Below are positions 1 through 7,180 of a stretch of DNA of 16,001 nt, piece after piece. The number at the start of each line of letters is the position of its first letter. Positions within the stretch are counted from its first letter, which is position 1. Source of the stretch: CAZITB01 sp964542055. Lineage in GTDB: Bacteria; Planctomycetota; Phycisphaerae; Sedimentisphaerales; CAMDDF01. Both the position numbers and the translations under genes were made by a program. The stretch covers positions 1-16,001 of the forward strand of contig CAZITB010000066.1 of assembly GCA_964542055.1 (NCBI GenBank), in the 5' to 3' direction. The notes beneath the pieces are model-generated. The model did not search any database. It had not been told where the DNA came from and saw only the letters and a list, made by a program, of their open reading frames with translations.

Positions 1-270
1 ACATTAGATGATATGGCAGATTTTCTTAATTTTTCAACAAGCCATTTTAGAGCGGTTTTCAAGAAACAGACGGGAATAAGCCCTGGTAATTACCTTTTAA
101 ATATGCGTATAAATGAAGCTGCGAAATTGCTCCGTGAAACCCTGATTCCAATTAAAAAAGTAGCAAAAATTACAGGTTATAGAGACCTGACATATTTCTA
201 TCATACCTTCCAAAAATATCATAAAGTAACACCGAAAATTTACCGTAAAAAACACTTACCATTAGGATAA
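1..270 (+). CDS. AraC-family transcriptional regulator, C-terminal DNA-binding part (5' truncated by window)
   Basis: The reading frame is open from base 1 (Thr-Leu-Asp-Asp-Met...), so the first ATG at 13 is probably internal and the N-terminal effector domain lies outside the window. The visible ~89 residues match the AraC/XylS double helix-turn-helix domain. The first HTH is around MADFLNFSTSHFRAVFKK, followed by the typical GISPGNYLLNMRINEAAKLL linker helix. The second HTH is around IKKVAKITGYRDLTYFYHTF, and the end is the family's VTPKIYRKK tail. Such proteins bind DNA as activators or repressors of metabolic or stress genes; the inducer cannot be inferred because the sensing domain is missing. 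The stop is TAA at 268-270. A weak hairpin (290-301) followed by five Ts at 305-309 could be its terminator but is poor. Confidence 0.9.
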   Translation, partial: TLDDMADFLNFSTSHFRAVFKKQTGISPGNYLLNMRINEAAKLLRETLIPIKKVAKITGYRDLTYFYHTFQKYHKVTPKIYRKKHLPLG

Positions 271-615
271 TACAAATAGGTATATCGCCGCTAAAATTAG
301 CTGGTTTTTACCGCAATCAGTGGGGGATAATTATCAGAAAGATAAAAAACAACTTGAGGTTTCTGTGTTAAACAGTGTCTAAATTAGATACCAGACAAAT
401 AAAAAATCTATCATCCTATGAGTATCGTTCCGGATAGCGGCCTCCGCAGGCATGACAAATCTTCGATTTGTAAGGGCTATTCAATAGACCGTTTTGCCGT
501 AAAAGCGCAATCTGCCCGACGTGTTCCAGATTCAATCGCGACAGGCTCGCATAATTGCGTCTGCGTTAATTTGAGTTAATCTGTGGCCGAAAAGGCCGTT
601 GCCATGGCTCGGCTT
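271..615. other. Gene-free stretch between the AraC-family gene and the helicase gene
   Basis: No convincing coding region on either strand. It holds several short inverted repeats: GCTAA/TTAGC (290-301), the perfect palindrome GATAATTATC (326-335), GCCT/AGGC (440-451), and a 7-bp stem ACAAATC/GATTTGT with a 3-nt loop (455-471). The helicase 3' end is followed on the minus strand by GCCG/CGGC with an inner GCCATGGC palindrome and then CTTTT (about 589-613). That could be a weak intrinsic terminator for the helicase gene. Confidence 0.4.
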
Positions 616-1920
616 TTACGAACGTGATTTCGCTTTCTTTTTGGATGACCATCTTTTGGATTTAGATTTTGTTTTCGATTGGCTTTGACGATAGTTATCT
701 TTTGCATTGAAACTGGAACGCCTGGAAGAGTTTTTTGGCTGGCTGGTTTTTTTGCCGTTGGCGTTATCATCTATGCGAACTTTTTTTGTGTATGCGAAGC
801 TGTCAACCATTTTGAACTCGAACTTTCGCTCGATAAACTTTTCGATCTTACGAAGGTTCTTTACTTCATCGCTAGAGACGAAAGTAATGGCATCGCCGGT
901 GGCTTGTGCCCGGCCGGTACGTCCGATGCGATGGATATAATCTTCGGCATAGGCGGGTACATCGTAATTGATAACATGTGAAATGTCTTCAACGTTTATT
1001 CCGCGAGCAGCGATATCAGTAGCGACCATCACCTGGTATTTGCCGCTTTTAAAACCATCTAATGCACGCAGACGCTGGCTCTGGGTTCGGTTTGAATGGA
1101 TAGCAACAGATTCAATTGAATTTTGATTTAGCTTGCGGCATATCTTGTCGGCACCGTGTTTTGTCCTGGAAAAAACCAGTATGCTCCGCATCTGTTCGGA
1201 CTCAATGAGATGGAGCAGCATTGCCATCTTCTCAGATTGATCTACAGGATAGATATGCTGAGTGATGGTTTCTATGGGGTTGTGCTGGCGGCCGATCTGG
1301 ATTGTTACCGGTGAGTTCTGAATGCTCTCGGTAAGCTTTTTGACTGCAGCGGGCATGGTTGCCGAAAACAAAAGTGTTTGTCTCTTGCCCGGGATCTCTT
1401 TTACAATTTTGCGGATTGGATCGATGAAACCCATATCGAGCATGTGGTCGGCTTCATCAAGGACCAGCATTTCGACATTTGAAAGATTGATATTGCCCCT
1501 TTGGATGTGGTCTATGAGTCTGCCGGGGGTCGCGACAACGATATCAACTCCTCTGTTTAAAAACTTTGTCTGTGGGCCAACGGCAGTACCGCCGTAAATA
1601 GCGATAGTCTTAAGTTTCATACACCTACCATAACCACGTACGGCTTTTTCCACCTGTACAGCCAATTCTCGGGTTGGAGTTAAAACCAGCACACGTGGTT
1701 TTTTTTGTTGTGTTTTTTGGGGAGATGTCTCAAAGCGGTCAAGTATCGGCAGGACAAATGCGGCGGTTTTGCCGGTACCTGTCTGTGCACAGCCTATAAT
1801 ATCTTTGCCCTGGAGTATGGCAGGGATGGCCTGGGATTGAATTTCTGTCGGTGCTTTGTAACCGGTTGCGAGGATTCCCTGTAGTAGCGGGTCAGAAAGA
1901 CCCATTGTCTTAAATGGCAT
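616..1920 (-). CDS. DEAD-box ATP-dependent RNA helicase, RhlE-like
   Basis: ATP-dependent unwinding of short RNA duplexes, typically in ribosome assembly, RNA decay or cold adaptation. All core motifs are present in order: Q motif (F3 to Q28), motif I AQTGTGKT (45-52), Ia PTRELA (82-87), TPGRL (131-135), motif II DEAD (155-158), motif III SAT (186-188), then RecA2 with VFSRTKHGADKI, VATDIAARGINVEDI and the motif VI HRIGRTGR. After the core, the last ~60 residues are a disordered Lys/Arg/Ser-rich tail, common in RhlE and SrmB types for non-specific RNA binding. Length (434 aa) is normal. The start ATG at 1918-1920 has AGGA about 7 nt upstream. The gene is divergent from efp. The exact subfamily (RhlE versus other) is inferred from overall layout; DEAD-box identity is certain. 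Confidence 0.95.
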   Translation of the reverse strand: MPFKTMGLSDPLLQGILATGYKAPTEIQSQAIPAILQGKDIIGCAQTGTGKTAAFVLPILDRFETSPQKTQQKKPRVLVLTPTRELAVQVEKAVRGYGRCMKLKTIAIYGGTAVGPQTKFLNRGVDIVVATPGRLIDHIQRGNINLSNVEMLVLDEADHMLDMGFIDPIRKIVKEIPGKRQTLLFSATMPAAVKKLTESIQNSPVTIQIGRQHNPIETITQHIYPVDQSEKMAMLLHLIESEQMRSILVFSRTKHGADKICRKLNQNSIESVAIHSNRTQSQRLRALDGFKSGKYQVMVATDIAARGINVEDISHVINYDVPAYAEDYIHRIGRTGRAQATGDAITFVSSDEVKNLRKIEKFIERKFEFKMVDSFAYTKKVRIDDNANGKKTSQPKNSSRRSSFNAKDNYRQSQSKTKSKSKRWSSKKKAKSRS

Positions 1921-2201
1921 GTAATGTTCCTAAAATTTGTTTGCGGAAATATCCGCTGATTTAATTTAACCCCCGATTTATCGGCCGTCCTGATTAAGGC
2001 AGGTGTTTCTTAGGCGGTTCACATTCTGAATCGCAGAAAACTGCTTCCTGGCTAAAAAGGCAGGTAGTGACAAATACGGCTCAGATATAATGCGTCAACA
2101 TAGCATAAAAGTTCGTGATTACAACGATTATTTTCATAATTTAAAATTTATTTCACTGATGGCAGGTGCTGCACTATACTAGCTTTGAGGATAGTATTGG
2201 C
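1921..2201. other. Divergent intergenic region between helicase and efp (upstream half)
   Basis: No coding region I would defend. It contains the helicase 5' leader on the minus strand, with a 5-bp hairpin GCGGA/TCCGC at 1943-1956 just before the start codon. A 7-bp stem with one G-U pair sits at 2014-2034 (GCGGTTC/GAATCGC). AAGGCAGGT occurs twice (around 1996-2004 and 2057-2065), and GGCAGGT a third time at 2161. I could not place a convincing helicase promoter; the best minus-strand candidate (TTGTAA, 16-bp spacer, TATGTT) matches only 4/6 in each box. Confidence 0.35.
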
Positions 2202-2230
2202 TTGACAAGTGGGGTGTTGTGTGTGATAAT
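2202..2230 (+). promoter_or_regulatory. Sigma-70-type promoter for efp (and probably secA)
   Basis: Perfect -35 TTGACA at 2202-2207, a 17-bp spacer, and -10 GATAAT at 2225-2230 (5/6). An extended -10 TG lies at 2222-2223. The predicted transcript start is near 2237, giving a leader of about 150 nt before the efp ATG. This is one of the best promoter matches in the window. Confidence 0.8.
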
Positions 2231-2263
2231 GTCCGATTATTGAATTTTTCGTAAGTGTAAGCA

Positions 2264-2344
2264 AATCAGCCTGTTAACGAAATTTTAACGGTTTGGGGCT
2301 GATTAAAAGCGGTAAATTTGTGGCCTGGCGAACCAGAACGGTTC
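2264..2344 (+). promoter_or_regulatory. Structured 5' leader of efp: long stem-loop plus two alternative hairpins
   Basis: Downstream of the predicted start, AATCAGCC (2264-2271) pairs perfectly with GGCTGATT (2297-2304). Stacked on it, TGTTAA (2272-2277) pairs with TTAACG (2285-2290), with a 7-nt loop and a one-sided 6-nt bulge (2291-2296). The result is a 14-bp interrupted helix. Further on, CTGG-CGAA-CCAG (2325-2336) forms a GNRA-like tetraloop hairpin. An alternative, GAACC/GGTTC (2330-2344), uses some of the same bases, so the two cannot form together. There is no U-tract, so it is not a simple terminator. I do not recognise a known riboswitch class; a regulatory role is inferred. Confidence 0.5.
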
Positions 2345-2389
2345 AAAGGGTGTAGATAAAATGATAAAAAGAAAGTTTTTGGAGTAAAT

Positions 2390-2953
2390 ATGAAAGCATC
2401 AGAAATGAAACGGGGTCAGACGGTGATAATCGATGGTAAGCTTTATGCTATCGTGGAGTATCAGCATGTAAAACTCGGTAAAGGCGGAGCGGTTTACCAG
2501 ACGAAGTTAAAGAGCCTAGATGACGGTTCGATCCAGAATGCCAGGTTGCGTGCGGAAGAGACCATTGAGCAGGCTTTTTTGGATAAGCGTAAATATGAGT
2601 ATCTTTATACGGCGGGTCCTAATGAGCATGTACTGATGGATTTGGAAAATTATGATCAGATCACGCTTGATGATGATGCCTTCGGAGACGGTACAAAGTA
2701 TCTAAAGCCAAATGAGCAGCTGCAGGTGAGTATGTTCGAGAACAGGCCTGTAGTTGTGGAACTTCCTAACACGGTTGATCTGGAAGTTACCGATACCCCG
2801 CCGGATATCAAAGGTGCGACCGCGACAAACCAGTACAAGGACGCGACGCTTGAGACGGGATTAGTTATTCAGGTTCCATCTTTTGTGAAGACCGGCGAGA
2901 TGATAAGGGTTGATACCCGCAGCGGTGAGTATGTTACGCGTGTTAAAGAATAG
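2390..2953 (+). CDS. efp: Translation elongation factor P
   Basis: EF-P binds between the P and E sites of stalled ribosomes and promotes peptide bond formation at polyproline stretches. The 187-residue length is standard. The N-terminal KOW-like domain (about 1-60) carries the tip loop HVKLGKGGAVYQTKLKSL. Lys31 is at the position of the modified Lys34 of E. coli EF-P. The two C-terminal OB domains end in the family signature region (ETGLVIQVPSFVKTGEMIRVDTRSGEYVTRV). The residue two before the tip lysine is Leu29, where many EF-Ps have Pro. No modification enzyme (EpmA/EpmB, EarP, YmfI-like) is encoded in the window. The start ATG has GGAG at 2381-2384, 5 nt upstream. secA starts 53 bp downstream with no terminator between, so the two are probably co-transcribed. 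Confidence 0.97.
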   Translation: MKASEMKRGQTVIIDGKLYAIVEYQHVKLGKGGAVYQTKLKSLDDGSIQNARLRAEETIEQAFLDKRKYEYLYTAGPNEHVLMDLENYDQITLDDDAFGDGTKYLKPNEQLQVSMFENRPVVVELPNTVDLEVTDTPPDIKGATATNQYKDATLETGLVIQVPSFVKTGEMIRVDTRSGEYVTRVKE

Positions 2954-3006
2954 TTTACGGTTGGACGGAGATGTCGGCTGTTAAAATATTAGATTGAGGA
3001 AAAATT

Positions 3007-6000
3007 GTGCTAAATTCAATAAGCCAATCCCTGGTGAAGATTTTCGGCTCTCGCAACGAGCGAATAGTTAGAAAATATATGCAGACCGCTCTTAGGGCGG
3101 GCGAGTTTGAGAGCAATGTAAGTGGGCTTAGTGATAGTGAGTTGAAAGCCAAGACGGCGGAGTTTAAGGATGCGATATCTTCGGGGCGTGACCCTGAAGA
3201 GATTTTGCCGGAAGCTTTTGCCGTTATGCGGGAGGCGGCTGACAGGCATCTGGGGATCAGAAATACGCTGGTGGATGAGTATGCTTTTGATGCGGGTAAA
3301 TTATCGCAGAATGGTCGCAAGATATATGATGATCTGCTCAAGAGGCTTGGCGAAGGTGCGAAACTGCATGAGCTGGATGTGCCGGTTGAGTATAACCATG
3401 AGATACGGGGGCTTTATCCGGAGTCTCGGCCGCCGTTTCGATTCAGGCATTTTGATGTGCAGGTTGTCGGCGGTAATGTTTTGTATGAGGGCAGGATCGC
3501 GGAGATGGCAACCGGTGAGGGTAAGACGCTAGTGGCGACTCTTGCAGCGTACCTGGTGCATTTGACCGGAAGAAAGGTGCATGTTGTTACGGTTAACGAT
3601 TATCTTGCCAAGCGTGATGCCCAGTGGATGGCTCCGGCGTTTGGCGCGTTGGGGATGAAGGTTGGTGCGATTCAGTCTGAGCAGGACACTTCCGGGCAGG
3701 TTCGCCGGGAGCAGTATGAGTGCGATATAACTTACGGAACCAATAACGAATTCGGGTTCGATTATCTGCGTGATAATATGAAGACCTCGATCAAACAGAT
3801 GGTTCAGGGGCCGCTGGAATATGCTCTGATCGATGAGGTGGATTCAATTCTGATCGATGAGGCCAGGACGCCGCTGATTATTTCCGGCCCGGCGTTTGAT
3901 GATGTTACAAAATATAAGAAATCTGATGCGGTTGTTCGGCAGTTGATATCTTTACAGGGTCCGTATGATCGGATCAGACACAGGCTGGACACGGCTGAGC
4001 GGGAAATTGCAAATGCCAAAGGTGAGCTTGCGGAGGCGAAGCAGGCCAAAAACAGTAGCAGAGTTGAAACTGCGCAGGCGGCAATAGATAGAGCGACCGA
4101 CCAAAAGGAAAAGGCAGAGCGCGAGCTGGAATCGGCGACGGAGTATTATAATATTGAGATAGACCGGAAAGCGGTTCGGCTGACCGAAGCTGGAGAAATC
4201 GCGGCACAGGAAATTGCGGGGGTCGGTTCTTTTTATACCGGTTCGAATTCGCAGTGGCCGCATTTGATCGAGCAGTCGCTTAGGGCGCATGTTTGTTTTG
4301 TGCGTGAGAAAGATTATGTTGTGATGGATAACAAGGTTGTTATCGTTGATGAGTTTACCGGTCGATTGATGGAGGGCAGGCAGTGGTCCGATGGTCTGCA
4401 CCAAGCGGTCGAGGCGAAGGAAAATGTTCAGATAAAAGAGGAGACTCAGACGCTTGCGACGATAACGCTGCAGAATTTTTTCAAGCTTTACGGCGATAAG
4501 GCGGGTATGACCGGTACGGCGGCGACAGAAGCGGATGAGTTTATGCAGATATATAAGCTTGATGTGGTTGTAATACCGACGAATAAACCGTGCGTACGTG
4601 ATGACCAGGAGGACAATATTTACAAAACGATTCGCGAGAAGTTCAATGCGATCGTGGAAGATATTGCCGAAAAATCCGGGGCGGGTCAGCCGGTACTGGT
4701 TGGAACGATCAGCGTTGAAAAGTCAGAGGCCCTTTCGATGGCACTTTCGAAAAAGTACGGTGTCGATCATGAGGTTTTGAATGCTAAGCAGCATTCTCGT
4801 GAGGCAACGATCGTGCAAAAAGCTGGTGAGCAGCATGTCAACCGTGCAGGCAAAAAGTGCGGTAACGTAACTATCGCGACAAACATGGCAGGTCGCGGAA
4901 CGGATATCAAGATAACATCGGAAGTAGCGGCCCTTGGCGGGCTTCACGTGGTCGGTACTGAGCGGCATGAATCCAGGCGAATCGATAATCAGCTTCGCGG
5001 TCGAGCGGGCAGGCAAGGCGATAATGGTTCGAGTGTGTTCTTTTTGAGTTTTGATGATGATCTGCTCAAGATTTTCATGCCGGATTGGACCATTAAGGCA
5101 TTGACCAAGGTCGGCTGGGAAGAGAATGAACCGATATATAACCGTTCTATAAGTAAGGGTATTGAGCGGGCACAGAAAAAAGTTGAGAACCGTAATTTTG
5201 AGGCTCGAAAGTCGCTGCTTGATTATGATGAAGTGATGGATTTTCAGCGTAAATACTTTTACGGCCGCAGGAAGTCTATACTCGAAGGCGAAAAACTTGA
5301 CGAGATAGTTGATGAGATGGTATCAGCGAGTGTCGATGACGCCTGTAAGAATATAATGGGGCCAGATTATGCGACAAACTGCATGATCGAATGGGCCAGG
5401 AAGAATTTTGACGTAGAACTTTCCAGACGAGATGTCGATGATCTCAAAGTTGACGAAATCGAGGCGATAATTAAAGAGCGAGCTATTCGCAATGTATCTT
5501 CGACAATATCGCTTTCGATGGGTGAGTATCTTCAGGATTATGATGATGTTTCGACGTGGGATATTAACGGACTTTGCAAGTGGGCGATGTCTTCATTTTC
5601 GGCAGATGTTTCCGCTTCTAAGGTTCGGAACATGACGCCTGATGAGATTGAAGAGATGATAATCGAGGCGGCGAGTAAGCAGGTAAATAACAAGGATTGT
5701 TCTGACCTGGTGGAATTTTTGAAAGATGATTTCGCCGCGAATACGCTGGCGGACTGGGCCAATGGTAAATTTGGAATTAAGCTCGATATTGAACAGATCA
5801 AGGAAACTGACGCGAAGGAAGTTAAAAAGTATCTGCTTGAAGAAGTGGAGAAACTTCGCAAGAAACGTGAGGTCGAGTACCCGGTTGAGTTTGCGATGAA
5901 TATGGCATTCGGTTCGGAGCAGCAGAACGTGTATGCGTTTGAGGCATTAGCTGGTTGGGTCAAGGACAGGTTCAATACGGAAATCAGTGTAGATGAGATT

Positions 6001-6669
6001 CGCAATACCAAGCCGAAGGATATGCATAATCGTCTTTTGGAACTCTCAAAAGCTTATAATGACGGAGAGCTTGAAAAGGAAGTTGACGAGAATATGTCAC
6101 AGCTTAGCGGGGGCGAGTTGGCAGAGTGGGCCAGTAAACGCTTCGATGCCGAGATAAACGAGGAACAAGCCACCAGGGAAAATATCATGGCAGCGGGCAG
6201 AAAGCTGCTTCGCACGGAACTGACCGACCTCGAGCGATATATCCTGATTCAGGTTTACGATTCGACATGGAAAGACCATCTTTATGCGATGGATCATTTG
6301 AAGGAGTCTATTTTCCTGCGGGCTTTTGCAGAGAAGGACCCTAAGATCGAATATCGGCAGGAAGGTTTCAAGATGTTCAACGAGATGATATCTTCGATGG
6401 AAGACAGGGTTACGGATATCATCTTCAAAGTGCGTCTTGTGCCCGGCGAACAGGCTCGGTCAGTCTGGAATATTTCCAATGCCAAGCATGACGAGGTTAA
6501 CCAGTTCTCAATGGCAGAAAAGCAAAGAGCGGCGGCAACGGCACCACAACCACAAGGTGAGCAGAGGACCAAGCAGATAGTTCTGGAACAGCCGAAGGTC
6601 GGTCGAAATGAACCGTGCCCATGCGGCTCGGGCAAAAAGTATAAAAAATGCCATGGTCAGAACGCCTAA
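3007..6669 (+). CDS. secA: Preprotein translocase ATPase SecA, extra-long form (1220 aa)
   Basis: Motor ATPase that pushes unfolded preproteins through SecYEG at the inner membrane. The GTG start at 3007 has GAGGA (2996-3000) at good spacing. Motifs: Walker A TGEGKT (169-174), DEVD (276-279), VGTISVEKSE (565-574), NMAGRGTDI (626-634), TERHESRRIDNQLRGRAGRQ (651-670). A C-terminal SEC-C zinc site has Cys1204, Cys1206, Cys1215 and His1216. E. coli SecA has about 900 residues; this has 1220. The excess is in two places. About 65 residues of charged coiled coil (316-382) lie at the NBD1/PPXD junction. About 280 residues (791-1072) replace the normally single helical wing segment and read as five repeats. 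The helical scaffold resumes at LERYILIQVYDSTWKDHL. The gene converges with the shikimate-kinase-like gene, 7 bp apart, with no obvious terminator. Confidence 0.97.
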   Translation: MLNSISQSLVKIFGSRNERIVRKYMQTALRAGEFESNVSGLSDSELKAKTAEFKDAISSGRDPEEILPEAFAVMREAADRHLGIRNTLVDEYAFDAGKLSQNGRKIYDDLLKRLGEGAKLHELDVPVEYNHEIRGLYPESRPPFRFRHFDVQVVGGNVLYEGRIAEMATGEGKTLVATLAAYLVHLTGRKVHVVTVNDYLAKRDAQWMAPAFGALGMKVGAIQSEQDTSGQVRREQYECDITYGTNNEFGFDYLRDNMKTSIKQMVQGPLEYALIDEVDSILIDEARTPLIISGPAFDDVTKYKKSDAVVRQLISLQGPYDRIRHRLDTAEREIANAKGELAEAKQAKNSSRVETAQAAIDRATDQKEKAERELESATEYYNIEIDRKAVRLTEAGEIAAQEIAGVGSFYTGSNSQWPHLIEQSLRAHVCFVREKDYVVMDNKVVIVDEFTGRLMEGRQWSDGLHQAVEAKENVQIKEETQTLATITLQNFFKLYGDKAGMTGTAATEADEFMQIYKLDVVVIPTNKPCVRDDQEDNIYKTIREKFNAIVEDIAEKSGAGQPVLVGTISVEKSEALSMALSKKYGVDHEVLNAKQHSREATIVQKAGEQHVNRAGKKCGNVTIATNMAGRGTDIKITSEVAALGGLHVVGTERHESRRIDNQLRGRAGRQGDNGSSVFFLSFDDDLLKIFMPDWTIKALTKVGWEENEPIYNRSISKGIERAQKKVENRNFEARKSLLDYDEVMDFQRKYFYGRRKSILEGEKLDEIVDEMVSASVDDACKNIMGPDYATNCMIEWARKNFDVELSRRDVDDLKVDEIEAIIKERAIRNVSSTISLSMGEYLQDYDDVSTWDINGLCKWAMSSFSADVSASKVRNMTPDEIEEMIIEAASKQVNNKDCSDLVEFLKDDFAANTLADWANGKFGIKLDIEQIKETDAKEVKKYLLEEVEKLRKKREVEYPVEFAMNMAFGSEQQNVYAFEALAGWVKDRFNTEISVDEIRNTKPKDMHNRLLELSKAYNDGELEKEVDENMSQLSGGELAEWASKRFDAEINEEQATRENIMAAGRKLLRTELTDLERYILIQVYDSTWKDHLYAMDHLKESIFLRAFAEKDPKIEYRQEGFKMFNEMISSMEDRVTDIIFKVRLVPGEQARSVWNISNAKHDEVNQFSMAEKQRAAATAPQPQGEQRTKQIVLEQPKVGRNEPCPCGSGKKYKKCHGQNA
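5377..6222 (+). repeat. Five degenerate tandem repeats in the SecA helical wing region
   Basis: Within SecA, five copies begin near residues 791, 854, 912, 979 and 1036. Tryptophans at 796, 859, 917, 984 and 1041 are spaced 63, 58, 67 and 57 residues apart, and each has Phe exactly five residues later (801, 864, 922, 989, 1046). The shared pattern is L-x-x-W-A-x-x-x-F-x-x-[ED]-[IVL], often followed by an Ile/Val-Arg/Lys and an acidic helix (DEIEAII, DEIEEMI, KEVKKYL). Copy 2 (WDINGLCKWAMSSF) aligns with the single canonical wing segment of E. coli SecA (WDIPGLQERLKNDF). This suggests duplication of a normal SecA element. The repeats are protein-level only; the DNA copies have diverged. Confidence 0.75.
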
Positions 6670-6676
6670 AGTGAAG

Positions 6677-7180
6677 TTAATCCGCCAAGCGATATATAAG
6701 TTCGTCGATGGTCTGTTCATGATTTAGATTTGTCGTATCTAGGGTAATATCAGCGTACTTTTGATATATCGGTGCGCGGTTCTGATAAAGCTGGTCTATC
6801 GATTCGGATTTATCGATAACTATCCCGCGGGTTGAAAAATTCGTAAGCCGCTGTTTGATTTTTTCCAATGTGATATACAGATAAACAACTATCGCGTCTT
6901 TTCTCAAGTGCCCCATGGCTTGCTGGCTGTAAGGAACCGAACCGCCGGTCGCGATAACAGTATTTTTGCAATTGAGTTTTGAAACGTAATCACTTTCAAG
7001 TTTACAAAAATCCTCAAGCCCCCTGCTATCGACCAGAGTTTGTAAATCTGTATTTTCGGCTTGCTGGATAAAAACATCGGTATCGACAAAATCTTTATTC
7101 ATGGCTTTGGCCAAGAGAATCCCGATCGTGCTTTTTCCGGCAGCGGGCATACCAATTAAAACTATATTCCTATCGCTCAT
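6677..7180 (-). CDS. Shikimate-kinase-family small-molecule kinase (substrate uncertain)
   Basis: P-loop kinase of the AroK/AroL fold, 167 aa, a normal length. Walker A is GMPAAGKST (10-18). The DTD-like substrate motif is D33-T34-D35. The glycine loop is ATGGS (77-81), the lid arginine is in STRG, and the adenine-side/substrate motif NRAPIYQKYA is intact. The shikimate-binding Arg of the usual E-F-R-x-x-E motif is Cys59 here (EDFCKLE, 56-62), so the substrate may not be shikimate. If AroK, it would make shikimate 3-phosphate in chorismate synthesis; no other aro gene is present. The start ATG has AGGGAT just upstream and overlaps the end of the PHP gene by 11 bp, so translation is probably coupled. 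The gene is the last of a three-gene cluster and converges with secA. Confidence 0.75.
   Translation of the reverse strand: MSDRNIVLIGMPAAGKSTIGILLAKAMNKDFVDTDVFIQQAENTDLQTLVDSRGLEDFCKLESDYVSKLNCKNTVIATGGSVPYSQQAMGHLRKDAIVVYLYITLEKIKQRLTNFSTRGIVIDKSESIDQLYQNRAPIYQKYADITLDTTNLNHEQTIDELIYRLAD

Noticed and set aside
576..770. 64-codon frame overlapping the helicase 3' end on the same strand
   Set aside because: It is an alternative frame over the low-complexity basic tail, with no start signals.
679..981. 100-codon open frame on the strand opposite the helicase gene
   Set aside because: It is antisense to conserved helicase motifs. The other antisense frames in secA, the mutase and the transporter were dropped for the same reason.
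1996..2167. Three copies of GGCAGGT upstream of efp
   Set aside because: Irregular spacing and a short motif. Not enough to call an operator.
2090..2182. 30-codon ORF upstream of efp starting at a TATAATG sequence
   Set aside because: No SD, no recognisable sequence, and it lies upstream of the efp promoter. Chance is likely.
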